Assembly: GCA_017404505.1 (NCBI GenBank)
Contig: JAFRCE010000016.1
Span: forward strand, 90,862 to 154,861
DNA from: Solobacterium sp.
GTDB taxonomy: Bacteria > Bacillota_I > Bacilli_A > Erysipelotrichales > Erysipelotrichaceae
DNA length: 64,000 nucleotides
Direction of reading: 5' to 3'
Position numbers and translations under genes: made by a program. This document shows positions 41,191 to 47,742 of the stretch, piece by piece. The notes beneath the pieces are model-generated. The model did not search any database. It worked only from the letters and a program-made list of their open reading frames with translations, and was not told the origin of the DNA. How positions within the stretch are numbered: position 1 is the stretch's first letter; the number at the start of each line of letters is the position of its first letter.

Positions 41191-41238
41191 AAAATTCGTC
41201 TCCGATCTCGCTTATCTGGGCTAAATATATCTGCTTTC

Positions 41239-41266
41239 ATTTTACCTGAATCACTTGATACTTCAA
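41239..41266 (-). promoter_or_regulatory. promoter of the ankyrin/EF-G leader
   Basis: Minus strand: -35 TTGAAG (41261-41266), 16-base spacer, -10 TAAAAT (41239-41244). Confidence 0.7.
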
Positions 41267-41338
41267 TAGAATTGAACCTGAAATCTTTGAAAATTAATGA
41301 AAAAATGTAAGAAAAATGTAAACGTTTTCATTGTTTTC

Positions 41339-42031
41339 TCAGCGGAGCAGCCGCACGCTTTCCTTATAATCCGGCATGTATTCACTGATCACCTGGTAGA
41401 AAGCCTTTGAATGATTCGGCACCAGCAGATGCGCATATTCATGCAGGAGCACATAATCCAGACACCGTACAGGATAATGGATCAGGCGCTTGGAAATACT
41501 GATATGACGGCTGGCCGGCGTACAGCTTCCCCAGCGGCTCGTCATGTATTTCAGAGTGATCCTGGGAAGCGGAATATGATTCTTCTGACAGATTTCCCGG
41601 TCCCACTCTTCCCTTCTTTCGAGGATCATCGCCTGCAGCTGTCTGGCCGCATAATCATAGAAGGTTTTTTCAATTCTCTCCTGACTTTGTTCCCGCAGGA
41701 AAAAGACGATCTCGTTTTCCTCGATCATCATGAAGTCTGTTCTGGCCTTCTCAAAACGGACCGGATACCGCCTGCCGAGCCATACCGCCTCGTGCTCGTC
41801 AATGCCTGAGAGATGTCTCTGCTCCCGCTTTGTCTGTCTGTTTTCCGTGCGGCGGATCCACGTTTCCTTTTCCATGATAAACGCCGCGATCTCCGCCCTG
41901 CTGATATACCGCGGACATGTTACATTCAGTGATCCGTCATCCGCGACTCTGAGATACATATTACGGTTGCGCTTGTATGTAATATGGACCGTTCTCTCTT
42001 TTCCGGCTGCTGTTATTTTCATTTCGTTCAT
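41339..42031 (-). CDS. YgjP-like M48-family metal-dependent hydrolase
   Basis: 230 residues (DUF45/YgjP). The zincin motif LLHEYAHLLVPNHSKAFY lies near 197-214 with HExxH and a third His; the WGSC stretch (TSRWGSCTPASRHISISKRLI) is a family hallmark. YgjP-type proteins have been described as UTP pyrophosphatases and as putative peptidases; activity is not certain. Monocistronic, flanked by AT-rich spacers. Confidence 0.88.
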   Translation of the reverse strand: MNEMKITAAGKERTVHITYKRNRNMYLRVADDGSLNVTCPRYISRAEIAAFIMEKETWIRRTENRQTKREQRHLSGIDEHEAVWLGRRYPVRFEKARTDFMMIEENEIVFFLREQSQERIEKTFYDYAARQLQAMILERREEWDREICQKNHIPLPRITLKYMTSRWGSCTPASRHISISKRLIHYPVRCLDYVLLHEYAHLLVPNHSKAFYQVISEYMPDYKESVRLLR

Positions 42032-42068
42032 AACGAAAACTATTATAGCACCTGATAAAATTTCCCTG

Positions 42069-42097
42069 TTGTTTTCACATTTTGTTTATGGTATTAT
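42069..42097 (+). promoter_or_regulatory. promoter of tRNA-His
   Basis: -35 TTGTTT (42069-42074), 17-base spacer, -10 TATTAT (42092-42097), 13 bases before the tRNA. Same hexamers as the tRNA-Glu promoter. Confidence 0.75.
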
Positions 42098-42110
42098 AAC
42101 CAAGCAATAT

Positions 42111-42185
42111 GGCGGCTATGGTGAAGTTGGTCAACACACTGGATTGTGGCTCCAGCACTCGTGGGTTCGAGTCCCACTAGTCGCC
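42111..42185 (+). tRNA. tRNA-His (anticodon GTG)
   Basis: 75 nt including the extra 5' G (G-1) that pairs with discriminator C73, diagnostic of tRNA-His. Acceptor GCGGCTA / TAGTCGC with one G-T, anticodon loop TTGTGGC, T loop TTCGAGT. It is the expected ligand of the his operon T-box in this window. Confidence 0.96.
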
Positions 42186-42192
42186 CCTTTGT

Positions 42193-42229
42193 AAAAGTCC
42201 CGATTACGGAAGTGACCGGGACTTTTTTA
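42193..42229. terminator. terminator between tRNA-His and the SAF gene
   Basis: 10-bp stem AAAAGTCCCG / CGGGACTTTT with T runs on both strands. Confidence 0.85.
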
Positions 42230-42985
42230 TTCCTCACCTGCTTCCGCGCCAAGCAGTGACTGCAGATACATACTGAGTTCAGAATCGCTGACCAGTTCCG
42301 CTTCCGTATCCGTCCGGTAGGAATCTGACGTCGGAAACATGCGGATCTCACCGGCCGTCTCGGCCAGGGTCAGCAGCGGTATATCCTGGGAAGATACTGC
42401 CACCTCGATCAGATACGGAATACCGGTGCTGCCGGCCTCACTCAGTTCCAGCCCTTTATGATCTTTGACGGAGAGCACCCGCACATTGCGGAACAGGCAG
42501 CCGGTCAGCGGTTTCTCACCCCGTCTTTCCACCGTGACATGAATATCTGCCCGCATACCCGACACAATGCTTCCAAGCTTTGAAACATCGGTGTTCATCG
42601 CATAGGATGTCTGGCCGGCCCGCAGCTGCATCGCCGCCCGGTCCGGAAGATCCTTTTCGTGATACAGCATCGATCTGTAAAACGGCGAGCCGGCCGGAAT
42701 CATTCCCTGGATTTCGGTATACATACCGATGATTTCTTCTTTCTTCGTACAGGCATGGTCCATCAGATAACCGTACGGTATTCTGACTTCCAGGAGATCT
42801 TCCTCCTGGATCCTGGTCCGCGGCGGAATGTCACAGGCGGCGATATAGGTTGTCTGCAGAGCCAGACTTCGTTCCACATACAGCTGAAATAGAATATAGT
42901 TCAGCAGCAGAAACAGTACCGTGCAGACAATGCACAGCACCGTCATGCGACCCGTCAGCGGCAGACCTTTCTGCTCTTCCTTCAT
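42227..42985 (-). CDS. SAF-domain membrane-anchored protein (CpaB/RcpC-like)
   Basis: 252 residues. One N-terminal membrane helix (about 13-35), then an SAF domain (YIAACDIPPRTRIQEEDLLEVRIPYGYL near 45-72), then a CpaB-like C-terminal domain (AMNTDVSKLGSIVSGMRADIHVTV near 130-153). CpaB proteins help assemble tad pili in the periplasm, but no tad genes are present. Its start overlaps the 42982-43176 gene by 4 bases. It lies just beyond the rnf operon terminator, so any link with Rnf is only positional. Confidence 0.72.
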   Translation of the reverse strand: MKEEQKGLPLTGRMTVLCIVCTVLFLLLNYILFQLYVERSLALQTTYIAACDIPPRTRIQEEDLLEVRIPYGYLMDHACTKKEEIIGMYTEIQGMIPAGSPFYRSMLYHEKDLPDRAAMQLRAGQTSYAMNTDVSKLGSIVSGMRADIHVTVERRGEKPLTGCLFRNVRVLSVKDHKGLELSEAGSTGIPYLIEVAVSSQDIPLLTLAETAGEIRMFPTSDSYRTDTEAELVSDSELSMYLQSLLGAEAGEE

Positions 42986-43176
42986 AGTTTCAGATACAGC
43001 GGCGCTTCGATCATATACAGCACGGCGGAAAGCGGCAGACGGCGGCCCCGGATACTGACCTTTTCCTCACCGTCTTCATCTTTCAGCAGGTGTACTGTTC
43101 CGGTCATAATTTCATTGTTGCGCGCATAGACAAGTGTATGTTTTCCTTCGTGCGGAATGATTTTGGCTCTGTCCAT
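42982..43176 (-). CDS. small protein, unknown, coupled to the SAF gene
   Basis: 64 residues from the ATG at 43174-43176, with GGGAGG upstream; a longer in-frame start runs back into the rnf terminator and is rejected. Predicted small beta-rich soluble protein (HTLVYARNNEIMTGTVHLL ... VSIRGRRLPLSAVLYMIEAP). No recognised family. Overlaps the SAF gene by 4 bases, so the two are co-translated. Confidence 0.7.
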   Translation of the reverse strand: MDRAKIIPHEGKHTLVYARNNEIMTGTVHLLKDEDGEEKVSIRGRRLPLSAVLYMIEAPLYLKL

Positions 43177-43231
43177 ATGGTTCCTCCCTTCAACAGTCAT
43201 ATAGTTCCCCTGCCCGGCAAATCCGCGGAAG

Positions 43232-43257
43232 AAAAAAGCGGAGAATTCAATCTCCGC
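43232..43257 (-). terminator. terminator of the rnf operon
   Basis: Minus-strand GCGGAGA / TCTCCGC stem with a 6-base loop and six T; it overlaps the rnfB stop codon, so rnfB is the last gene of the main transcript. Confidence 0.85.
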
Positions 43258-43531
43258 TGTGTTCGGCAAGATATGCCTTGATTTTTTCCTTCTGGTCCGG
43301 CTTGCAGGGTCGGCACTTGTCGACGGTCATCGCGCCTTCGACCAGTTTCGCGGCCATGCCCGCGCAGCCCGGATTGCCGCAGCCGCCGCAGTTATATCCC
43401 GGCAGCATTGCCAATACGTCTTCCACGCGTGTATCTTCCTTTACGTACAGTTTTTCGCCGGCTACACCAAGGAACATGCCGATGATGCCGCCAAGCAGAA
43501 GCATCAGCAGTACCGCCTTAAAGATTTCCAT
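43247..43531 (-). CDS. rnfB: truncated RnfB: membrane helix plus first Fe-S domain only
   Basis: 94 residues against roughly 260 or more for ordinary RnfB. An N-terminal helix (AVLLMLLLGGIIGMFLGVAG) is followed by the RnfB/NqrB-associated [4Fe-4S] domain, LPGYNCGGCGNPGCAGMA, with Cys48, Cys51, Cys56 and Cys73. The protein then stops. The two ferredoxin-type [4Fe-4S] domains that normally receive electrons from ferredoxin are absent, and the terminator stem spans the stop, so this looks like the natural end rather than a fresh frameshift. Overlaps the preceding Cys-rich gene by 14 bases. Confidence 0.88.
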   Translation of the reverse strand: MEIFKAVLLMLLLGGIIGMFLGVAGEKLYVKEDTRVEDVLAMLPGYNCGGCGNPGCAGMAAKLVEGAMTVDKCRPCKPDQKEKIKAYLAEHSGD

Positions 43532-43718
43532 GATTATCCTCTTTTCTTTCCGTCATTAATTGTCCGCGCATCGCACAGTCTTTGATACCGCAGGTACCGC
43601 ACTCCGGCCGGAGGTTTTCACAGCCTTCCGGAACCGGTGTTTTTTTATTGCTGCGGTAAAGCCATACATTCGCGCCGAATAATACAGCGATAATGAGTGC
43701 TGCGAGCAATGCCCTCAT
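43518..43718 (-). CDS. small Cys-rich membrane protein of the rnf operon
   Basis: 66 residues: one N-terminal helix (LLAALIIAVLFGANVWLY) and a short cytoplasmic-looking tail with Cys33, Cys40, Cys43 and Cys48 (RPECGTCGIKDC). It lies between rnfA and rnfB, overlapping rnfB by 14 bases. Size, single helix and four cysteines recall NqrM, which is needed to insert iron between NqrD and NqrE, the relatives of RnfE and RnfA; the sequence itself is not obviously NqrM. A metal-delivery role is inference. Confidence 0.75.
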   Translation of the reverse strand: MRALLAALIIAVLFGANVWLYRSNKKTPVPEGCENLRPECGTCGIKDCAMRGQLMTERKEDNHGNL

Positions 43719-43721
43719 GGA

Positions 43722-44294
43722 TCAGACCAGTCCTGAAAGAGAAGTGAAGGCAACAGCCATGATCGCGGCAATGATAAAAGCAATCGGATTGCCTTCGAAC
43801 GCTTTCGGAACATCGTTGCCCTGCAGTCTTTCACGGATGCATGCGAAGATGCACAGCATCATCATGAAGCCGGCCGGAACAGCAATCGAATTGACGATCG
43901 TTTCGATCAGGTTATATCCCTGAGTGATATTGTCCTGTGCGACATATAATACGGCACAGTTGGTCGTGATCAGAGGAAGATAGATACCCAGCTGTTTATA
44001 CAGTGTGGGAGAGTTCTTTTTGACAAACATTTCCACGAACTGGACAAACGCGGCAATCAGCAGAATAAAGCAGATCAGTTCCATATATTCCAGATGCAAC
44101 GGTACCAGCAGGAAGTAGTACAGGCACCAGGAGAGGATCGATGCGCCGAAGATAACGAAGATAACAGCGACACCCATGCCGATGGCGTTTTCCAGACGGG
44201 TGGAGACACCCATGAACGGACACATGCCGAGGAACTTGGAAAGAACGATGTTATTGATCAGTATGGCGCTGAGAAACATTGTAAACAGATGCAT
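43722..44294 (-). CDS. rnfA: Rnf complex membrane subunit A
   Basis: 190 residues, six membrane helices, the NqrE/RnfA family. The conserved half-helix cysteine motif reads NNIVLSKFLGMCPFMGVS near 15-32, and the second-half NCAVLYVAQDN near 112 supplies the other Cys; together with RnfE these ligate an intramembrane iron centre. Overlaps the rnfE stop by one base. Confidence 0.96.
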   Translation of the reverse strand: MHLFTMFLSAILINNIVLSKFLGMCPFMGVSTRLENAIGMGVAVIFVIFGASILSWCLYYFLLVPLHLEYMELICFILLIAAFVQFVEMFVKKNSPTLYKQLGIYLPLITTNCAVLYVAQDNITQGYNLIETIVNSIAVPAGFMMMLCIFACIRERLQGNDVPKAFEGNPIAFIIAAIMAVAFTSLSGLV

Positions 44295-44959
44295 TATTTA
44301 GCCCCCTTTGTCTTCGCCTTTTCTTTCGCGGCAAGGCTGTTCTTATACGCCGCAATCGCCGCTGCCAGACATGCGAATGTCAGGAAGGCACCGACCTGGC
44401 TGCTGAACATCGGAATCTCAAAGCCCTTCGGAATCAGACGCAGAGCGAAGATTTCCTGATTGGTGAAAGGATTTGAGAATGACAGGATGCCGGTGCCGAG
44501 GATCTGTCTGACCAGCGACATGGCAATCAGTGAAACGGTGTAGGAAATGCCCATTAACAGACCGTCTTTGGCAGACGGGCCGATCGGGTTCATCGACGCG
44601 AATGCCTCTGCTCTTCCGAGAATGATGCAGTTGACGACGATCAGATCGATGAAAGCGCCGAGTGCCGAGTAGAGGCTGGGCGTATAAGCCTGCATCAGCA
44701 TGCCGACGATGGTGACCAGCGTCGCGATAATGACGATATACACCGGAATGTGAATGTCATCCGGAGTAATGTCACGGACTGCCGATACGAGGATGTTAGA
44801 AAGAGTCAGAACCACGGTGACTGCCACGCCCATGCCGATGGCATTGTTGATATTGGTCGTGATGGCCAGTGTGGAGCAGATTCCCAGATACAGCCCGAAG
44901 ACCGGGTTGTCAGTCAGAAGTCTGGTGAAGAAGTTTTCCTTACGTGTTGTTTCGCTCAT
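44294..44959 (-). CDS. rnfE: Rnf complex membrane subunit E
   Basis: 221 residues, six helices, NqrD/RnfE family. NPVFGLYLGICSTLAITTNINNAIGMG near 18-44 and VNCIILGRAEAFAS near 108-121 carry the paired cysteines. A basic C-terminal tail (AAKEKAKTKGAK) is cytoplasmic. Starts 13 bases after rnfG. Confidence 0.96.
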   Translation of the reverse strand: MSETTRKENFFTRLLTDNPVFGLYLGICSTLAITTNINNAIGMGVAVTVVLTLSNILVSAVRDITPDDIHIPVYIVIIATLVTIVGMLMQAYTPSLYSALGAFIDLIVVNCIILGRAEAFASMNPIGPSAKDGLLMGISYTVSLIAMSLVRQILGTGILSFSNPFTNQEIFALRLIPKGFEIPMFSSQVGAFLTFACLAAAIAAYKNSLAAKEKAKTKGAK

Positions 44960-44968
44960 TCCGCTTCA

Positions 44969-45316
44969 CCTCCTAGTTTCCCGCCGCGGCTTCCAGAGCA
45001 GCGGCAGCCATGGCCCGCAGTGACGCGCTTGTCAAAGACGCACCGCTGGTGGCGTCGATTGTCTGATCAAGTGTCAGCCCGGCATATCTGGCCAGTTCTG
45101 CTTCGGCCACAGCCGCGTCACCGACACCTTCCGTGTCATTGAATTCCGTCACTTCGATGGCAACGATCTTGCCTTCGTCTTTGTTGACGGTCACAAGCGC
45201 CTGATTGGTTCCTTCGAAACCTTTCGCTGTGCACTTGTATACGTATTCCGGTTTGTCTGTGTTGGTCCATACCGTGCAGTACGGTTCGTTGGCACTGAAA
45301 TCTTCCGCGCCAAGCG
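44969..45316. repeat. 348-bp direct repeat, copy A (3' end of rnfG)
   Basis: Encodes the extra C-terminal FMN-binding domain of RnfG, its stop codon and the overlapping ribosome site of the next gene. By eye about nine in ten bases match copy B at 45915-46262, in the same orientation and with the same boundaries. Confidence 0.85.
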
Positions 45317-45905
45317 TGCCTTCCGCTGCGGCTGTATTCTCTTTTGGTCCGCTCGGTACTACAGCACCGCCGGTGATACCGCCGAATACCGTTTTGGCGG
45401 CGTCCATGCCCTTCTGAATGGCAGTGGAAGTCAGGGTCGCACCGGACAGCAGCGGAATCGGATCGGCTGTCGTCAGAGTCAGCATGAGCTGTTCATACTC
45501 ACCGCCGTCGGTGAAACAGCGGGAACCGATGCCGTCGGTTTCTTTCTGTTCGATTGCCTTGAAGCCGGCGATTTTGCCGTCATTGTCAAAGCCGGTAATG
45601 AATGTGAAACCATCCGAGTTGTAGCCGGTGCCGTGGAGGGTGAAGATATAACCTTTGTCCTTGGCTTCATAGATACCGTCAACCAGACCGGTCTCATCAA
45701 GAGCGATATATTGATCTGTAACGTCGGAGAAGTCCCCGCCCGGGAAGATCAGTTCAAGTTTTTCTTTGATTGTTGCGAGTTTATTCTGTTCGATCAGCGG
45801 AGCTGTCAGGCTGTTTGCGCCTGAGAGAAGCAGTCCGCAGACACCGCATACGATTCCCAGAAGGAGCATTTTATATACGGCAGAGTCTTTATTCAGATTC
45901 TTCAT
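44973..45905 (-). CDS. rnfG: RnfG with an added C-terminal FMN-binding domain
   Basis: 310 residues from the ATG at 45903-45905 (AGGAGG upstream), where ordinary RnfG has about 190-210. Residues 1-180 are canonical: one membrane helix (13-36), then the extracytoplasmic FMN-binding domain with SGATLTS at 154-160, Thr157 being the ApbE flavinylation target. After a short linker (PSGPKENTAAAEG), residues 200-310 form a second FMN_bind-type domain ending in DATSGASLTS, where Ser290 fits the flavinylation consensus Dxx(S/T)GA(S/T). This second domain is nearly identical to the last domain of RnfD, evidence for recent duplication. Confidence 0.93.
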   Translation of the reverse strand: MKNLNKDSAVYKMLLLGIVCGVCGLLLSGANSLTAPLIEQNKLATIKEKLELIFPGGDFSDVTDQYIALDETGLVDGIYEAKDKGYIFTLHGTGYNSDGFTFITGFDNDGKIAGFKAIEQKETDGIGSRCFTDGGEYEQLMLTLTTADPIPLLSGATLTSTAIQKGMDAAKTVFGGITGGAVVPSGPKENTAAAEGTLGAEDFSANEPYCTVWTNTDKPEYVYKCTAKGFEGTNQALVTVNKDEGKIVAIEVTEFNDTEGVGDAAVAEAELARYAGLTLDQTIDATSGASLTSASLRAMAAAALEAAAGN

Positions 45906-45914
45906 ATCCTTTGC

Positions 45915-46262
45915 CCTCCTAGTTTCCCGCCGCGGCATTCAGAGCAGCGGCAGCCATCGCCCGCAGTGACGCGCTTGTCATAGACGCGCCGCTGGTGGCG
46001 TCGATCTTCGCATCTAGTGTCAGGCCGGCATATCTGGCCAGTTCTGCTTCAGCCACTGCCGCATCACCGACACCTTTCGTGTCATTGAATTCCGTCACTT
46101 CGATGGCAATGACCTTGCCTTCGTCTTTATTGACGGTTACCAGTGCTTTATTGACGCCTTCGAAACCTTTGGCCGTGCACTTGTATACGTATTCCGGTTT
46201 GTTCGTGTTGGTCCATACCGTGCAGTACGGTTCGTTGGCACTGAAATCTTCCGCGCCAAGCG
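45915..46262. repeat. 348-bp direct repeat, copy B (3' end of rnfD)
   Basis: Encodes the last FMN-binding domain of RnfD, its stop and the overlapping rnfG ribosome site. Near-identical partner of copy A at 44969-45316. A third, more diverged relative is the preceding domain of RnfD at about 46310-46620. Confidence 0.85.
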
Positions 46263-47742
46263 ATCCTTCCGGTGCGGCAGCCGGTGCTGTTGAAACCGGT
46301 TCTCCCGCGTCTGCTTTCAGAGCGGCTGCTGCCATCGCGCGAAGCGAAGAACTTGTAAAGGAAGCGCCGCTGGTAGCATCGATGATCGAATCAAGCGAAA
46401 CACCGTTGTACCTTGTCAGTTCAGCTTCCGCTGTCGCCATATCGCCGACACCCGGTGTGTCATGGAAGGCTGTTACTTCGAAGCCGACGATCTTGCCGTC
46501 TTTTACCGTGATGGTTGCTTCATTGACACCTTCAAATCCCTTGGCTTTGCAGAGATAGACACCGTTGCCCTGCGCTGTGCATTCGACAGCGTTGGCCGCG
46601 AAGTCTTCGTCTTTCAGAGCTGTGGTGTTCGCTCCGGAAGCGGAAACCACTGGATGTTTGGCTTCGATACCAAAGAAACCGACCAGCAGTGTGATCAGCA
46701 TGATCACGGCGGATACGCCGAGAACCTTGTTGCGGATCAGTTTTCTGTTTTTGATCTGGTTGCCGTCCGAGAGACGGTCGATTGCCGGTGTCAGCATGTT
46801 CATCAGAAGAATGGAGAACAGGACGCCGTCCGGCAGGTTGGAACGCCAGCGCAGAATCATTGTCAAAGCCGCGCATCCGACCGCGAAGATCACCCGTCCG
46901 GGAATTGAAATCGGGGTCGTGACCGGGTCGGTCATCATGAATACCGTGCCGAAGAGAACACCGCCGCCCAGTACATGGAACAGAGCGTATTCAACGCCTG
47001 CGCCATGGTAGAGACCGACGATCAGCGACATGACAAACAGGACCACCAGATAGGTGCATGAGAGATGATAGTTGATGTCCTTGCGCCACAGCAGGAAAGC
47101 GCCGCAGAGCAGGATCACGATGGCACAGGAACCGCCGATGACGCTCGGATAGCCGCCCATTGCCATATTGCTGAAACCGCCGAACTGCTGGATAAAGTCA
47201 GGGAAATTCGCCTTCTCAATGATCCAGCCGTAGGAGTTCATGGCTGCCATCGGCGTACCGCCGGAGAGTGTGTCGTAGACTTTCGCGGTAACATCCGCGG
47301 CTTTGCTGGCGGCGAAGTTGTTCATGATGATTGCTTCACCGAAAGCAGCCGGATTGAAAATGTTCTGTCCGAAGCCGCCGAAGACGAGCTTGCCGACGAT
47401 AATGCACAGGATCGTCGCGACGATCAGGGCATAATAGCTGACATCAATGCGGGTAATCAGTGTCAGGATCAGAGCGGTGACCCATCCATAGGAATGTTCC
47501 AGCTCTTTCTTGATATCCATCTTCCGGATCTTGAAGTAAACCGCCTCTGTCGCTTCTGCGGTAATAACGGAAACAGCTGCCATCAGAATGGCGCGGATAC
47601 CGATTGCCGGGCCATAGATGATGCTGTAGGAAACAGCCGAGCATAACAGTACGGCAAGCAGACAGACCGTCAGGTCCATCATGATCCGCGAAGTATGTCT
47701 CTTGCTGCGGAAATTCGGAGAAGGCCGATATGAGAATTTCAT
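45919..47742 (-). CDS. rnfD: RnfD with two added C-terminal FMN-binding domains
   Basis: 607 residues against roughly 310-350 for ordinary RnfD. Residues 1 to about 370 are the canonical ten-helix NqrB/RnfD membrane domain, including the extracytoplasmic-loop motif DTLSGGT (157-163) whose Thr is the usual covalent FMN site. Then come two tandem FMN_bind-type domains, about 375-480 and 495-607, each ending in DATSGAS (candidate Ser461 and Ser587), with an Ala/Pro linker between. The topology puts both outside the membrane. The start ATG at 47740-47742 overlaps the rnfC stop by one base; earlier in-frame ATGs lie inside rnfC. Confidence 0.93.
   Translation of the reverse strand: MKFSYRPSPNFRSKRHTSRIMMDLTVCLLAVLLCSAVSYSIIYGPAIGIRAILMAAVSVITAEATEAVYFKIRKMDIKKELEHSYGWVTALILTLITRIDVSYYALIVATILCIIVGKLVFGGFGQNIFNPAAFGEAIIMNNFAASKAADVTAKVYDTLSGGTPMAAMNSYGWIIEKANFPDFIQQFGGFSNMAMGGYPSVIGGSCAIVILLCGAFLLWRKDINYHLSCTYLVVLFVMSLIVGLYHGAGVEYALFHVLGGGVLFGTVFMMTDPVTTPISIPGRVIFAVGCAALTMILRWRSNLPDGVLFSILLMNMLTPAIDRLSDGNQIKNRKLIRNKVLGVSAVIMLITLLVGFFGIEAKHPVVSASGANTTALKDEDFAANAVECTAQGNGVYLCKAKGFEGVNEATITVKDGKIVGFEVTAFHDTPGVGDMATAEAELTRYNGVSLDSIIDATSGASFTSSSLRAMAAAALKADAGEPVSTAPAAAPEGSLGAEDFSANEPYCTVWTNTNKPEYVYKCTAKGFEGVNKALVTVNKDEGKVIAIEVTEFNDTKGVGDAAVAEAELARYAGLTLDAKIDATSGASMTSASLRAMAAAALNAAAGN

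Larger units (their letters stand above)
41061..41232 (-). ncRNA. ~170-nt leader or small RNA upstream of the ankyrin/EF-G operon
   Basis: Defined by a predicted transcription start near 41232 and the terminator at 41061-41090. It fills most of the 325-base gap between YgjP and the ankyrin gene; the remainder (41240-41338) is AT-rich promoter DNA with nothing else recognisable. Internal complementarity includes AACCCA / TGGGTT. I could not match it to a known riboswitch class. It contains a 30-codon ORF. Confidence 0.55.

Noticed and set aside
41263..41331. Phe-rich 22-codon ORF on the minus strand downstream of the YgjP gene, resembling a pheST-type leader peptide.
   Set aside because: It has no ribosome site, overlaps the -35 box of the ankyrin/EF-G leader promoter, and the Phe codons come from poly-T in an AT-rich spacer. 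No terminator hairpin follows it directly.
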